Assembly (NCBI RefSeq): GCF_900163835.1
Contig: NZ_FUKR01000028.1
Coordinates: 1-42,324 of the forward strand
From: Mycetocola reblochoni REB411
GTDB taxonomy: Bacteria > Actinomycetota > Actinomycetes > Actinomycetales > Microbacteriaceae
Direction of reading: 5' to 3'
Length of the DNA stretch: 42,324 nucleotides
Position numbers and translations under genes: made by a program. Positions within the stretch are counted from its first letter, which is position 1; every line of letters begins with the position of its first letter. Positions 1-6,482 of the stretch are shown here, in pieces. A model generated the notes under the pieces. That model was not told the DNA's origin and did not search any database. It saw only the letters and a list, made by a program, of their open reading frames with translations.

Positions 1-57
1 CCCCCGGACGCCCCCCACGACCCGACGGCCCCCCGGCCCACGAAGGAGACCCCGTGA
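1..57 (+). CDS. 3' end of an unidentified upstream gene
   Basis: The first 18 codons of the window are open in frame 1 and end at TGA 55-57, giving a Pro-rich C-terminal tail. The stop overlaps the GTG of the response regulator (GTGA at 54-57), the usual sign of translational coupling. In actinobacterial NarL-type operons the preceding gene is normally the cognate sensor histidine kinase, so that is the inference; no kinase motif lies inside the window to confirm it. Confidence 0.45.
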   Translation, partial: PPDAPHDPTAPRPTKETP

Positions 58-713
58 CACGAGTGATGATCGTCGACGACCAGGAGATGATCCGTGCCGG
101 GCTGCGCGTGATCCTCGAAGCCCACGCCCGCATCGAGGTCGTCGCCGACGCGGCCGACGGCCGGGCCGCGCTGCGCACGCTCGAGGGCACCGCGGTGGAC
201 GTCGTCCTCATGGACCTGAACATGCCGGGGATGGACGGCGTCGAGACGACCAGGCGCATCCGGTCCGCGCACGGGGAGGGAACACCCCGGGTGCTGGTCC
301 TGACGACCTTCGACCAGGACGAGAACGTCCTGGCTGCGCTGCGAGCGGGGGCCGACGGCTTCCTCGGCAAGGGCGCGGGCCCCGCGGAGCTCACGGAGGG
401 AGTCCTCGCGGTCGCGGAGGGGGGACACGCCCTGTCGCCGAACGCGGTCGGGGCGCTCGTCGGAACGGTGGCGCAGACGCCGGTGAGCTCGCCCGACCCC
501 GAGACCGAGCGGCTGTTCGAGCAGCTCACCCGCCGGGAGCTGGAGATCGTACGGCTGATCGTCAGGGGCATGGACAACGCGGAGATCGGGCGCGAGGTCT
601 TCATCTCCCCATACACCGCGAAGACGCACGCCAACCGGGCGATGATGAAGGTCGGCGCCCGCGACCGCGCCCACCTGGTCTCCCTCGCCGTTCAGGCCGG
701 GCTGCTGCCCTGA
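54..713 (+). CDS. NarL/LuxR-type two-component response regulator
   Basis: 219 aa. The receiver domain (residues 1-120) carries the acidic pair D8/D9, phospho-acceptor D54 in VLMDLNMP, T84/T85 and K106. A linker leads to a LuxR-type helix-turn-helix at about 152-215, starting LTRRELEIVRLI and containing AEIGREVFISPYTAKTHANRAMMKV. This is the standard NarL architecture: phosphorylation by a sensor kinase, dimerisation and DNA binding. The GTG start at 54 follows GAAGGAG and overlaps the preceding stop, so it is probably coexpressed with the upstream gene. The sequence does not show target genes; the small membrane proteins downstream are possible but unproven targets. Confidence 0.93.
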   Translation: MTRVMIVDDQEMIRAGLRVILEAHARIEVVADAADGRAALRTLEGTAVDVVLMDLNMPGMDGVETTRRIRSAHGEGTPRVLVLTTFDQDENVLAALRAGADGFLGKGAGPAELTEGVLAVAEGGHALSPNAVGALVGTVAQTPVSSPDPETERLFEQLTRRELEIVRLIVRGMDNAEIGREVFISPYTAKTHANRAMMKVGARDRAHLVSLAVQAGLLP

Positions 714-870
714 TCTCGCCGGGCGGCTCGGGCCGGGCTCACGCCCCGACGTCGTCCAACGGCGGTACACGGTGCGCTCCCCCTGGACGACGCCCGCGGC
801 TCGGCGCGCCACGAGACTGACGGGGACCGAGACAGCAGCCGCGGATCGCGGCCGAGACAGGGAGATCATC

Positions 871-960
871 ATGAACACACGCATCGTCGTCGCCGGGGCC
901 GGGGCGCTTCTGGCCGCACTCGCCGTCGCAGGGGTCGTCGTGGCACGCAGGGCACGGTGA
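871..960 (+). CDS. 29-aa single-TM micro-protein
   Basis: Short reading frame starting at ATG 871, with GGAG at 861-864 as ribosome binding site, ending at TGA 958-960. The product has a short polar start (MNTR), about 20 Ala/Val/Gly/Leu residues forming one membrane helix, and a basic end (ARRAR), so it should insert in the membrane with a positive cytoplasmic tail. A very strong hairpin starts eight bases after the stop, which supports a real transcription unit. I recognise no family. Tiny proteins of this shape can be transporter or kinase accessory subunits, but nothing here shows a partner. Confidence 0.5.
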   Translation: MNTRIVVAGAGALLAALAVAGVVVARRAR

Positions 961-968
961 CCGATCGA

Positions 969-1023
969 CAGCACCGGACGGCCCGCCCCACCGCACCCGC
1001 GCGGGGCGGGCCGTCCGGTGCTG
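969..1023 (+). terminator. Perfect 21-bp hairpin, probable terminator
   Basis: Bases 969-989 are exactly complementary to 1003-1023, giving a 21-bp perfect GC-rich stem with a 13-base loop. There is no T-run after it, as is common in high-GC actinobacteria. It sits just after the 29-aa frame and before the ribosome binding site of the next gene, so it most likely ends the upstream transcript. Confidence 0.75.
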
Positions 1024-1121
1024 GGGCACCGGTCCCGCGGCCCCCGGCGGTGCCCGGCGCTGAGGTGCGCTGGCGCGGGAACCGAATGATGGCCGCCTTG
1101 CGGGACACCGGGAGGAGGAAC

Positions 1122-2009
1122 GTGTACTTCTCGGCCGCGGCGATCCCGGGCCACGTGGCGATGGCGGGCTGGAAGGGCAGCCTGCTCCTGGTCAGCCCCT
1201 CGCTGTTCGTCCTCGCCAACGCCGTGTTCACGCTCGGCCTGGCCGGGGCGAAGACGCTCATCGTCGTCGCCGATCGCCGGGGGCGTGCCGGCTCGCGGCG
1301 CAGTGCCCGCACCGCCTATCGCACGGGGGGAGCACTGCTGCTCGTGCTCGCCCTCGCCTACACGGCCGGGTGCCTGCCCTACCTGCTCGGCGCCGAGCGG
1401 ACCGGCGACTACGACCGACCGGTCGCGCTGGCCATCGCGACGCTCGCCTTCGCCGAGCTCGGTCTCTCGATCCACGGCCTGGTGTCCTCCCGTCGACGCG
1501 GGGACCTGCTGATGGAGCTGAACAAGCTCGGCAACCTGTCGGCCTCGCTCGTCCTGCTCGTGCTCACGCAGACAGCGCTGCTGTCGATGACGGACGAGCG
1601 CGACCTCAGCTTCTACAACGGCCTCTGCGGCGCGATCATGGGCGCGCTCGTGGCGCTCATCGCCACGTTCATGCTCCTGCGCCCGATCAGGGACGACGCC
1701 CACCCTCCTACCGCGGACGCGGTACCCGCCGCACGCCGCGGGGACGACGTCCTCCGTCCGAGGCGCGACGATGCTGGAGGAACACGGAACGACACGGAGG
1801 AGGCCCCCGACCATGACCGGTTTCACGGCGCACGGCAGACCTCGCACGGACGGGCACTGGCGATCCCGGATCACGACCTCGGCGATCGTGCTGGCGATCG
1901 GGGCTCTGCCGACACTGATCGGCCTGGGGGCGCTGGCCCTGCTCGGCGCCCTGTGAGCCGGAGGGCGCGGGCTGACGGGCCTCAGCGGGCGTCGAGCGAA
2001 CGCAGGTAG
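1122..2009 (+). CDS. Uncharacterised multi-pass membrane protein
   Basis: GTG 1122 is chosen because GGAGGAGG (1111-1118) lies just upstream; the frame is open from 957 but would then read through the terminator hairpin. Roughly five hydrophobic segments are visible: near LLLVSPSLFVLANAVF, ALLLVLALAYTAGCLPYLL, VALAIATLAFAELGLSI, ASLVLLVLTQTALL and CGAIMGALVALIATFMLL. I recognise no family. After about 1775 the frame loses third-position G/C preference and becomes Arg/Asp/His-rich while another frame (1813-1956) looks coding. It also runs 28 bases into the convergent DUF1990 gene. The last ~80 residues are therefore doubtful: the true gene may end near 1750-1780 with a frameshift or lost stop. 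The membrane part is more secure than the end coordinate. Confidence 0.6.
   Translation: MYFSAAAIPGHVAMAGWKGSLLLVSPSLFVLANAVFTLGLAGAKTLIVVADRRGRAGSRRSARTAYRTGGALLLVLALAYTAGCLPYLLGAERTGDYDRPVALAIATLAFAELGLSIHGLVSSRRRGDLLMELNKLGNLSASLVLLVLTQTALLSMTDERDLSFYNGLCGAIMGALVALIATFMLLRPIRDDAHPPTADAVPAARRGDDVLRPRRDDAGGTRNDTEEAPDHDRFHGARQTSHGRALAIPDHDLGDRAGDRGSADTDRPGGAGPARRPVSRRARADGPQRASSERR
1813..1956 (+). CDS. 47-aa single-TM small protein
   Basis: ATG 1813 follows a good ribosome binding site (GGAGGAGG ending near 1804) and the frame ends at TGA 1954-1956. About 22 polar residues precede one hydrophobic helix (about residues 24-47) ending almost at the C-terminus, a tail-anchored layout. Third codon positions are almost all G or C here, whereas the longer overlapping frame loses that bias, so this short frame is the better coding candidate. 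It may be cotranscribed with the membrane protein before it. Function unknown; the small, basic-then-hydrophobic layout resembles the 29-aa protein at 871-960 but the two share no obvious sequence. Confidence 0.5.
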   Translation: MTGFTAHGRPRTDGHWRSRITTSAIVLAIGALPTLIGLGALALLGAL

Positions 2010-2530
2010 CGGTACCGGACGACAATCTGGACGACCCGCAGGAGCGGATAGGCCGCCCGCCATGGCCCGCTCGGTGCGGCCCGCGTCAGCGAGCGGACGG
2101 TGAGCACGACCCCGCCGTCCGAGCGCTGCAGCACGAATGCCTCCTCCCCGCTGACGGGGTGTCCCGGTCGCGTCCGGTACGCGAAGCCGACCCTGTCCTC
2201 GCGGTCGACGACCTCGACGATCTCGACGGGCTCGACCACCCGCGCCCCCGGCACGCGTGCGATCACATCGAGCCGTTGCCCCGGGGCGACCGGACGGGCC
2301 GGACGCACCGCGAAGCCGCTGCGTGTCTTGACCGCCCAGCCGAGAAGCAGGCGGCGCAGCTCCGACCAGTCGGCGTCGGTGACGGGAGCCTCCGCGGGGG
2401 AGCCGCCGAGGCGCACCCGGCGGGAGAGCTCCGAGCGGCGGTACCCCGACGCCGAGGGCGTCCAGGACGCGTCGCCCGGCCGGGTCTCCGCGGGCGCGGC
2501 ACCGCGCGTGCCGGACGGGGGAGCTTTCAT
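1982..2530 (-). CDS. DUF1990 family protein
   Basis: 182 aa. It matches the DUF1990 pattern: an early aromatic/Arg-rich segment (GYRRSELSRRV), then AVKTRSGFAVRP, a middle segment VEIVEVVDREDRVGFAYRT, the signature GHPVSGEEAFVLQR and a C-terminal VRYRYLRSL. DUF1990 proteins are small soluble proteins of unknown function, frequent in actinobacteria. Start: ATG at 2530 has no ribosome binding site but is preceded by TAGCAT and exactly six bases, suggesting a leaderless transcript. It is divergent from the SDR gene. Confidence 0.85.
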   Translation of the reverse strand: MKAPPSGTRGAAPAETRPGDASWTPSASGYRRSELSRRVRLGGSPAEAPVTDADWSELRRLLLGWAVKTRSGFAVRPARPVAPGQRLDVIARVPGARVVEPVEIVEVVDREDRVGFAYRTRPGHPVSGEEAFVLQRSDGGVVLTVRSLTRAAPSGPWRAAYPLLRVVQIVVRYRYLRSLDAR

Positions 2531-2536
2531 GGCGCG

Positions 2537-2542
2537 ATGCTA
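2537..2542 (-). promoter_or_regulatory. -10 element, leaderless start (DUF1990)
   Basis: On the minus strand TAGCAT is followed by six bases and then the ATG of the DUF1990 gene. TAnnnT at this spacing places transcription start at or next to the A of ATG. The same geometry occurs at five other genes in the window. No good -35 hexamer is visible. Confidence 0.5.
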
Positions 2543-2660
2543 CCGCGGGTCCTCTTGCCCGAGGACGCCGAACGCGTCAGGCTCGACGGAGGGCGGCGCG
2601 GAGTGCGGCGCCGATGGCAGCCAGCCGCACGGCCGGGTGGGCGCCCGAAAGGAGGCCGGC

Positions 2661-3482
2661 ATGAGCGGCAGGGTCATCGTCATCACCGGGGCGAGTGACG
2701 GGATCGGCGCCAGCGCGGCGCGGCAGCTCGCCGAGCGCGGGCACACGATCGTCGTCGTCGGCCGCTCGGCCGAGAAGACCGCGGCCGTCGCCGAGCGGAT
2801 CGGCGCGGAGCACCACCTCGCCGACTTCGCCGAGCTGTCCTCGGTGCGCGCCCTGGCGGCCGAGCTCCTCGCCGCGCACGGGCGCATCGACGTCCTCGCC
2901 AACAACGCGGGGGGAATCTTCGGCAGCGAGCGCCGGACCACCGTCGACGGCCACGAGCAGACCTTCCAGGTGAACTACCTGGCCCCCTTCCTGCTCACCC
3001 GGCTGCTCACCGAGCGACTGCTCGCCTCGCAGGGCAGGGTCATCAGCACCTCGAGCATCGCCAACCGGCTGTTCGGCCGCCTCGACATCGACGACCTGGA
3101 CGCCGAGCACGGCTACTCCGCGCAGAAGGCCTACGGTGACGCGAAGCTCGCCCAGATCCTGTTCACCAGGGAGCTGCACCGCAGGTACCACGACCGCGGC
3201 CTCAGCGCCGTGGCGTTCCACCCCGGCGTCATCGCGACCGGCTTCGCCTCGGACCGGAGCACCCCCCTGCACCTGCTCTACCAGACACCGCTGAAGCACC
3301 TGTTCCTTCGCTCCCCCGACCACGGGGCACGCACCCTCGTGCGGCTGGCGGACGCGGCGGAGGTGCCGAGCGGCGAGTACCTCAGCGGCCGACGCCGCGG
3401 GGCGCTCAACCCGCAGGCGGAGGACGCCGAGTTGGCCAGGGCGCTCTGGGACCGGACGGAGCGGATGCTCGCCGGCGACTGA
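2661..3482 (+). CDS. Short-chain dehydrogenase/reductase (SDR)
   Basis: 273 aa from ATG 2661, chosen for AAAGGAGG 6-13 bases upstream. It is a classical SDR: nucleotide-binding TGASDGIG (residues 9-16), NNAG (81-84), structural N105, catalytic Ser in STSS (129-132), and the YxxxK pair Y158/K162. The pattern with R35 after the second strand favours NADP(H). The C-terminal region (HPGVIATGFAS) resembles retinol-dehydrogenase/WW-oxidoreductase-like SDRs, a group with unpredictable substrates (aldehydes, ketones, lipids). Upstream it is divergent from the DUF1990 gene; downstream it converges on the ferric reductase gene. Confidence 0.9.
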   Translation: MSGRVIVITGASDGIGASAARQLAERGHTIVVVGRSAEKTAAVAERIGAEHHLADFAELSSVRALAAELLAAHGRIDVLANNAGGIFGSERRTTVDGHEQTFQVNYLAPFLLTRLLTERLLASQGRVISTSSIANRLFGRLDIDDLDAEHGYSAQKAYGDAKLAQILFTRELHRRYHDRGLSAVAFHPGVIATGFASDRSTPLHLLYQTPLKHLFLRSPDHGARTLVRLADAAEVPSGEYLSGRRRGALNPQAEDAELARALWDRTERMLAGD

Positions 3483-3483
3483 G

Positions 3484-3521
3484 GCGGCCGAAGCGGCCGA
3501 TGTGGCCGAGGCGGCCGAGGG
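3484..3521. repeat. Short GGCCGA-type tandem repeat between convergent genes
   Basis: Between the two stop codons lie degenerate copies of a 9-base unit around GCGGCCGAG/GTGGCCGAG. GGCCGA occurs four times in about 35 bases. It is a simple-sequence spacer with no clear hairpin terminator. Confidence 0.5.
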
Positions 3522-3528
3522 CGTCGGC

Positions 3529-4473
3529 CTACTCCTGCCGCTCGGACACTCCCGCACGCCAGTAGCCCATGAAGGCGACGCGTTTGCGGTCGACGCCGTT
3601 GGCCGTCACCAGCATGCGGCGCAGCGTCTTCACCGTCGCCGCCTCCCCCGCCATCCAGGCGTAGAACTCGCCGTCGGAGCCCTCGGGGCTGTCCCACAGC
3701 AGCTCGACGTCGACGTCCACGTCGGCCAGCTCCTGCGGACGCGGCGCGGCCGCGCGGGCCAGGAGCTCGGCCGAGCGCGCGCACCACTGCCCCATGGCCG
3801 CCACGAGCGGCGCGCCGTGCTCGGCCCCGTCGCGGGGGAGCCAGCGCAGGCGCACGCCTTCCGCGGCGTCGATGGGGATCGCGTCCGCGGAGGTCGGCAC
3901 CTCCAGCAGCACGTCGACGTCGTACTCGGGCCCGAGCGACTCAAGGATCGAGCCGATCGCGGGGACGGCCGTCTCGTCGCCCGCGAGCAGGACGCGCCGG
4001 GCAGGGCCGGGGTGCCAGTCGATGCCGAGGGCCGAGCCCTCGCTGCGCTGGTCGGGCCCGACGATGACGAGCTCGGCACCAGGGGCGGCCGCCTCCGCCC
4101 ACGCCCCGGCCGGACCGGCGCCCGGGTGGACGACGAAGTCGATGACGAGCCGCCGCGCGACCGGGTCGATGCGACGCACGGTGTAGGTGCGCAGCGGGCT
4201 GCGCCGCTCGGTCGGGATGTCGCGCCAGATCTGGTACCAGCCGCCCTCCGTGATGGCCGCCTCGTCGCGCTGCCCGATGTCGCTGATCGTGCCGTCGGGG
4301 CCGGGGAGGATGAGCTTGATGCGCTGGTCGAGCCCGGAGGTGCCGAAGTGCTCGAACTCCGCGCAGCCGAAGGTCACGCGGACGAAGGACGGGCTCAGCC
4401 GGACGGCGTCGGTGACGACCGCGCAGTACGGGCGGTAGGCGGGCCGTGCGGGGGCTGTCGCGGGAGAGGGCAC
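3529..4473 (-). CDS. Siderophore-interacting protein, NAD(P)H ferric-chelate reductase
   Basis: 314 aa, SIP/ViuB family. The N-terminal FAD-binding barrel carries the RxKL-type signature (R51-I-K53-L), followed by LRTYTVRR (flavin-binding RxYTxR). The C-terminal SIP domain has RRVLLAGDETAVPAI and the family ending WMAGEAATVKTLRRML...GYWRAG. Such proteins reduce ferric siderophores in the cytoplasm so that iron is released after import. Start GTG 4473 has no ribosome binding site; TACGCT lies six bases upstream, so the mRNA may be leaderless. A DtxR/IdeR-like iron box overlaps this promoter, which fits iron repression. No siderophore transporter gene lies in the window. Confidence 0.93.
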   Translation of the reverse strand: MPSPATAPARPAYRPYCAVVTDAVRLSPSFVRVTFGCAEFEHFGTSGLDQRIKLILPGPDGTISDIGQRDEAAITEGGWYQIWRDIPTERRSPLRTYTVRRIDPVARRLVIDFVVHPGAGPAGAWAEAAAPGAELVIVGPDQRSEGSALGIDWHPGPARRVLLAGDETAVPAIGSILESLGPEYDVDVLLEVPTSADAIPIDAAEGVRLRWLPRDGAEHGAPLVAAMGQWCARSAELLARAAAPRPQELADVDVDVELLWDSPEGSDGEFYAWMAGEAATVKTLRRMLVTANGVDRKRVAFMGYWRAGVSERQE

Positions 4474-4491
4474 GGGGTTAGCGTACCCTCA
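4473..4491 (-). promoter_or_regulatory. Iron box (DtxR/IdeR-like) over leaderless -10
   Basis: The plus-strand 19-mer CGGGGTTAGCGTACCCTCA matches 13 of 19 positions of the DtxR/IdeR consensus TTAGGTTAGCCTAACCTAA, including the central GGTTAGC and the TA of the right half. It overlaps the minus-strand TACGCT (4480-4485) placed six bases before GTG 4473. A repressor bound here would block initiation of the ferric reductase gene. Confidence 0.6.
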
Positions 4492-4514
4492 CCCGACGCT
4501 GCCGCGCGGGTCCA

Positions 4515-4520
4515 TAGGAT
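4515..4520 (+). promoter_or_regulatory. Possible -10 of the Hsp90-TPR unit
   Basis: TAGGAT at 4515-4520 lies 54 bases before the GTG of the Hsp90 gene. A weak -35 (CCGACG, 4493-4498) is 16 bases upstream. This is only a pattern match; no heat-shock HspR inverted repeat or CIRCE element is visible. Confidence 0.3.
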
Positions 4521-4574
4521 GGGTGGGGCGCCGAACCGTCACCGGACGCCGACGCCCCGAGCAGAAAGGCCCCC

Positions 4575-6482
4575 GTGTCCCCCTCCGCCCCGTCCGCCGA
4601 CGACGCCGAGTCCCGGCCGTTCCACGTCGACCTGGGCGGGGTCATCGCCCTGCTGAGCCGGCACATCTACTCCACCCCGGCCGTCTATCTGCGCGAACTC
4701 CTGCAGAACGCCGTGGACGCGGGGAGCGCGCGCCGGAGGGCCGACCCGGAGGCCCCCGCCACGGAGGTGCGCATCCGCCCGGCCGACGACGGCGACGAGC
4801 TCATCGTCAGCGACAACGGCGTCGGGCTGAGCGCCGAGGAGGCGGCGGAGCTGCTGGCCACGGTCGGGCGCAGCTCCAAGTCGGGCGAGCTGTACACGCC
4901 CGGCGCGGACGGCTACCTCGGCCGCTTCGGCATCGGCCTGCTCAGCTGCTTCCTCATCGCCGACCGCATCGTCGTGCGCTCACGCTCCGCCCACGGACAC
5001 CCGCCGATCGAGTGGACCGGGTCGATCGACGGCAGCTTCCGCATCAGGGAGCTCCCCGAGGACGCGGACGTCCCCGTCGGCACGGAGGTCAGGCTCGTGC
5101 CGCGTCCGCAGGACGCCGCCGTCGCCGTCCGACCCGGGGTCGCCCGGCTCGCGCGCGAGTACGGCCAGTACCTGCCGGTGTCGGTCGGGATCGTCGAGCC
5201 GGACGGCAGCAGGACCCGGATCAACCGCGACCCCGTGTTCGCGCGGGAGGACGCCGGTGACAGGGAGCTCGCCGAGTTCGGCCGCGAGCTCATCGGCCGC
5301 GCACCGCTCGACGTGATCCGGCTGAGCGTGCCGGGGACCGGAACACGGGGCGTCGCCGTGGTGCTCCCCGCCGCCCCTCCCCCCGGCGCACGCCAGGCGA
5401 GCACCGTGTACCTGCGCGGGATGCTGCTCAGCGACCGCGTCGACGAGCTGCTCCCGGAGTGGGCGTTCTTCGTCCGCGTGGTCGTCGACAGCGAGGACCT
5501 CACCCCGACCGCGTCGAGGGAGCAGCTGGTCGGCGGCACCTCGCTGGAGTTCACCCGCGACCAGATCGCCGAGGCGCTGCGCAACTGGATCCTGCTGCAG
5601 GCGCGGACCCGCCCGCACCGGCTCGCCGAGTTCGTCTCGGTGCACCACCTCGCCCTGAAGGCCGTCGCCGTGCACGACGACGAGCTCGCCGCGATCATCA
5701 TCCCGCTGCTGAGCGTGTCCACCTCCCAGGGGCAGATGAGCATCGAGCAGCTGCTCGCCGGCACCGACACGGTCCGCTACGCCGCCAGTCTCGACGAGTT
5801 CCGCCAGCTCGCGCCGGTCAGCCAGGCCGACGTGCCCCTCATCAACGCCGGCTTCGTCTACGAGGAGGAGCTGCTGCGCCGGCTGCCGCTGCTGCGCGAC
5901 GGCGTCAGCGTGGAGCGCGCCACCGTCGGAGGGGTCGTCGACTCCTTCGACGTCGCCCCGCTGGACGACCGGCCGGTGACGACCGCCCTCGAGGAGAGGG
6001 CCGGCGCGGCCCTGGCCGACGCGGACTGCCGGGTGACGGTGCGGCTGTTCCAGCCGGACGATGTCCCTGCGCTGTACGTCTCCGACCCCGCGGTCATCCG
6101 CCGCATCAACCGCGGCGCGGCCGGAACCGTCGCCCCTGGACCGTGGAGCGGCGTCATCGGGCGCATCGACGCCCTCGTCGAGGGGGCCGCCGGTCAAGGG
6201 ACGGCCGAGTCGAGGGCGCAGCTGTGCCTCAACTGGTCCTCGCCGCTCGTGCGCCGGCTCGCGAAGCTCGGCGACGAGCTCGTGTTCGCCCGGAGCGTGC
6301 GCCTGCTCTACCTGCAGTCGATGCTCGCCGGCCACCGGCCGCTCGGCCGCAGCGACCGCGTCATTCTCAACGAGACCATCGGCGACCTGGTGCAGCTCAG
6401 CGTCGGGGCCGAGGAACTGGACGACACCGCACTGGACCGCCTGGGCCGGGAGGCCGACGGCGAGGAGGACACACCCGCATGA
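4575..6482 (+). CDS. Hsp90 (HtpG-like) family ATPase chaperone
   Basis: 635 aa, about the length of E. coli HtpG. The N-terminal GHKL ATPase has ELLQNAVDA (catalytic E41, Mg-binding N45), DNGVGL (80-85), the lid GRSSKSGE, GRFGIGLLS (116-124) and GTEVRL (169-174). The middle domain has VYLRGMLLSD and VDSEDLTPTASREQL; R315 matches the conserved middle-domain Arg. The C-terminal third is divergent and ends in an acidic tail (EADGEEDTPA). It should be a cytoplasmic ATP-driven chaperone, distinct enough from HtpG that I give no symbol. GTG 4575 follows AAAGG. Its stop overlaps the TPR gene start (ATGA), so the two are translationally coupled and probably work together. Confidence 0.9.
   Translation: MSPSAPSADDAESRPFHVDLGGVIALLSRHIYSTPAVYLRELLQNAVDAGSARRRADPEAPATEVRIRPADDGDELIVSDNGVGLSAEEAAELLATVGRSSKSGELYTPGADGYLGRFGIGLLSCFLIADRIVVRSRSAHGHPPIEWTGSIDGSFRIRELPEDADVPVGTEVRLVPRPQDAAVAVRPGVARLAREYGQYLPVSVGIVEPDGSRTRINRDPVFAREDAGDRELAEFGRELIGRAPLDVIRLSVPGTGTRGVAVVLPAAPPPGARQASTVYLRGMLLSDRVDELLPEWAFFVRVVVDSEDLTPTASREQLVGGTSLEFTRDQIAEALRNWILLQARTRPHRLAEFVSVHHLALKAVAVHDDELAAIIIPLLSVSTSQGQMSIEQLLAGTDTVRYAASLDEFRQLAPVSQADVPLINAGFVYEEELLRRLPLLRDGVSVERATVGGVVDSFDVAPLDDRPVTTALEERAGAALADADCRVTVRLFQPDDVPALYVSDPAVIRRINRGAAGTVAPGPWSGVIGRIDALVEGAAGQGTAESRAQLCLNWSSPLVRRLAKLGDELVFARSVRLLYLQSMLAGHRPLGRSDRVILNETIGDLVQLSVGAEELDDTALDRLGREADGEEDTPA

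Noticed and set aside
2577-3557. Long minus-strand open frame (326 codons) opposite the SDR gene
   Set aside because: It mirrors a well-supported SDR gene, has Arg/Val/Gly-rich composition without domains, and arises from GC-rich codon bias that leaves few stops on the other strand.
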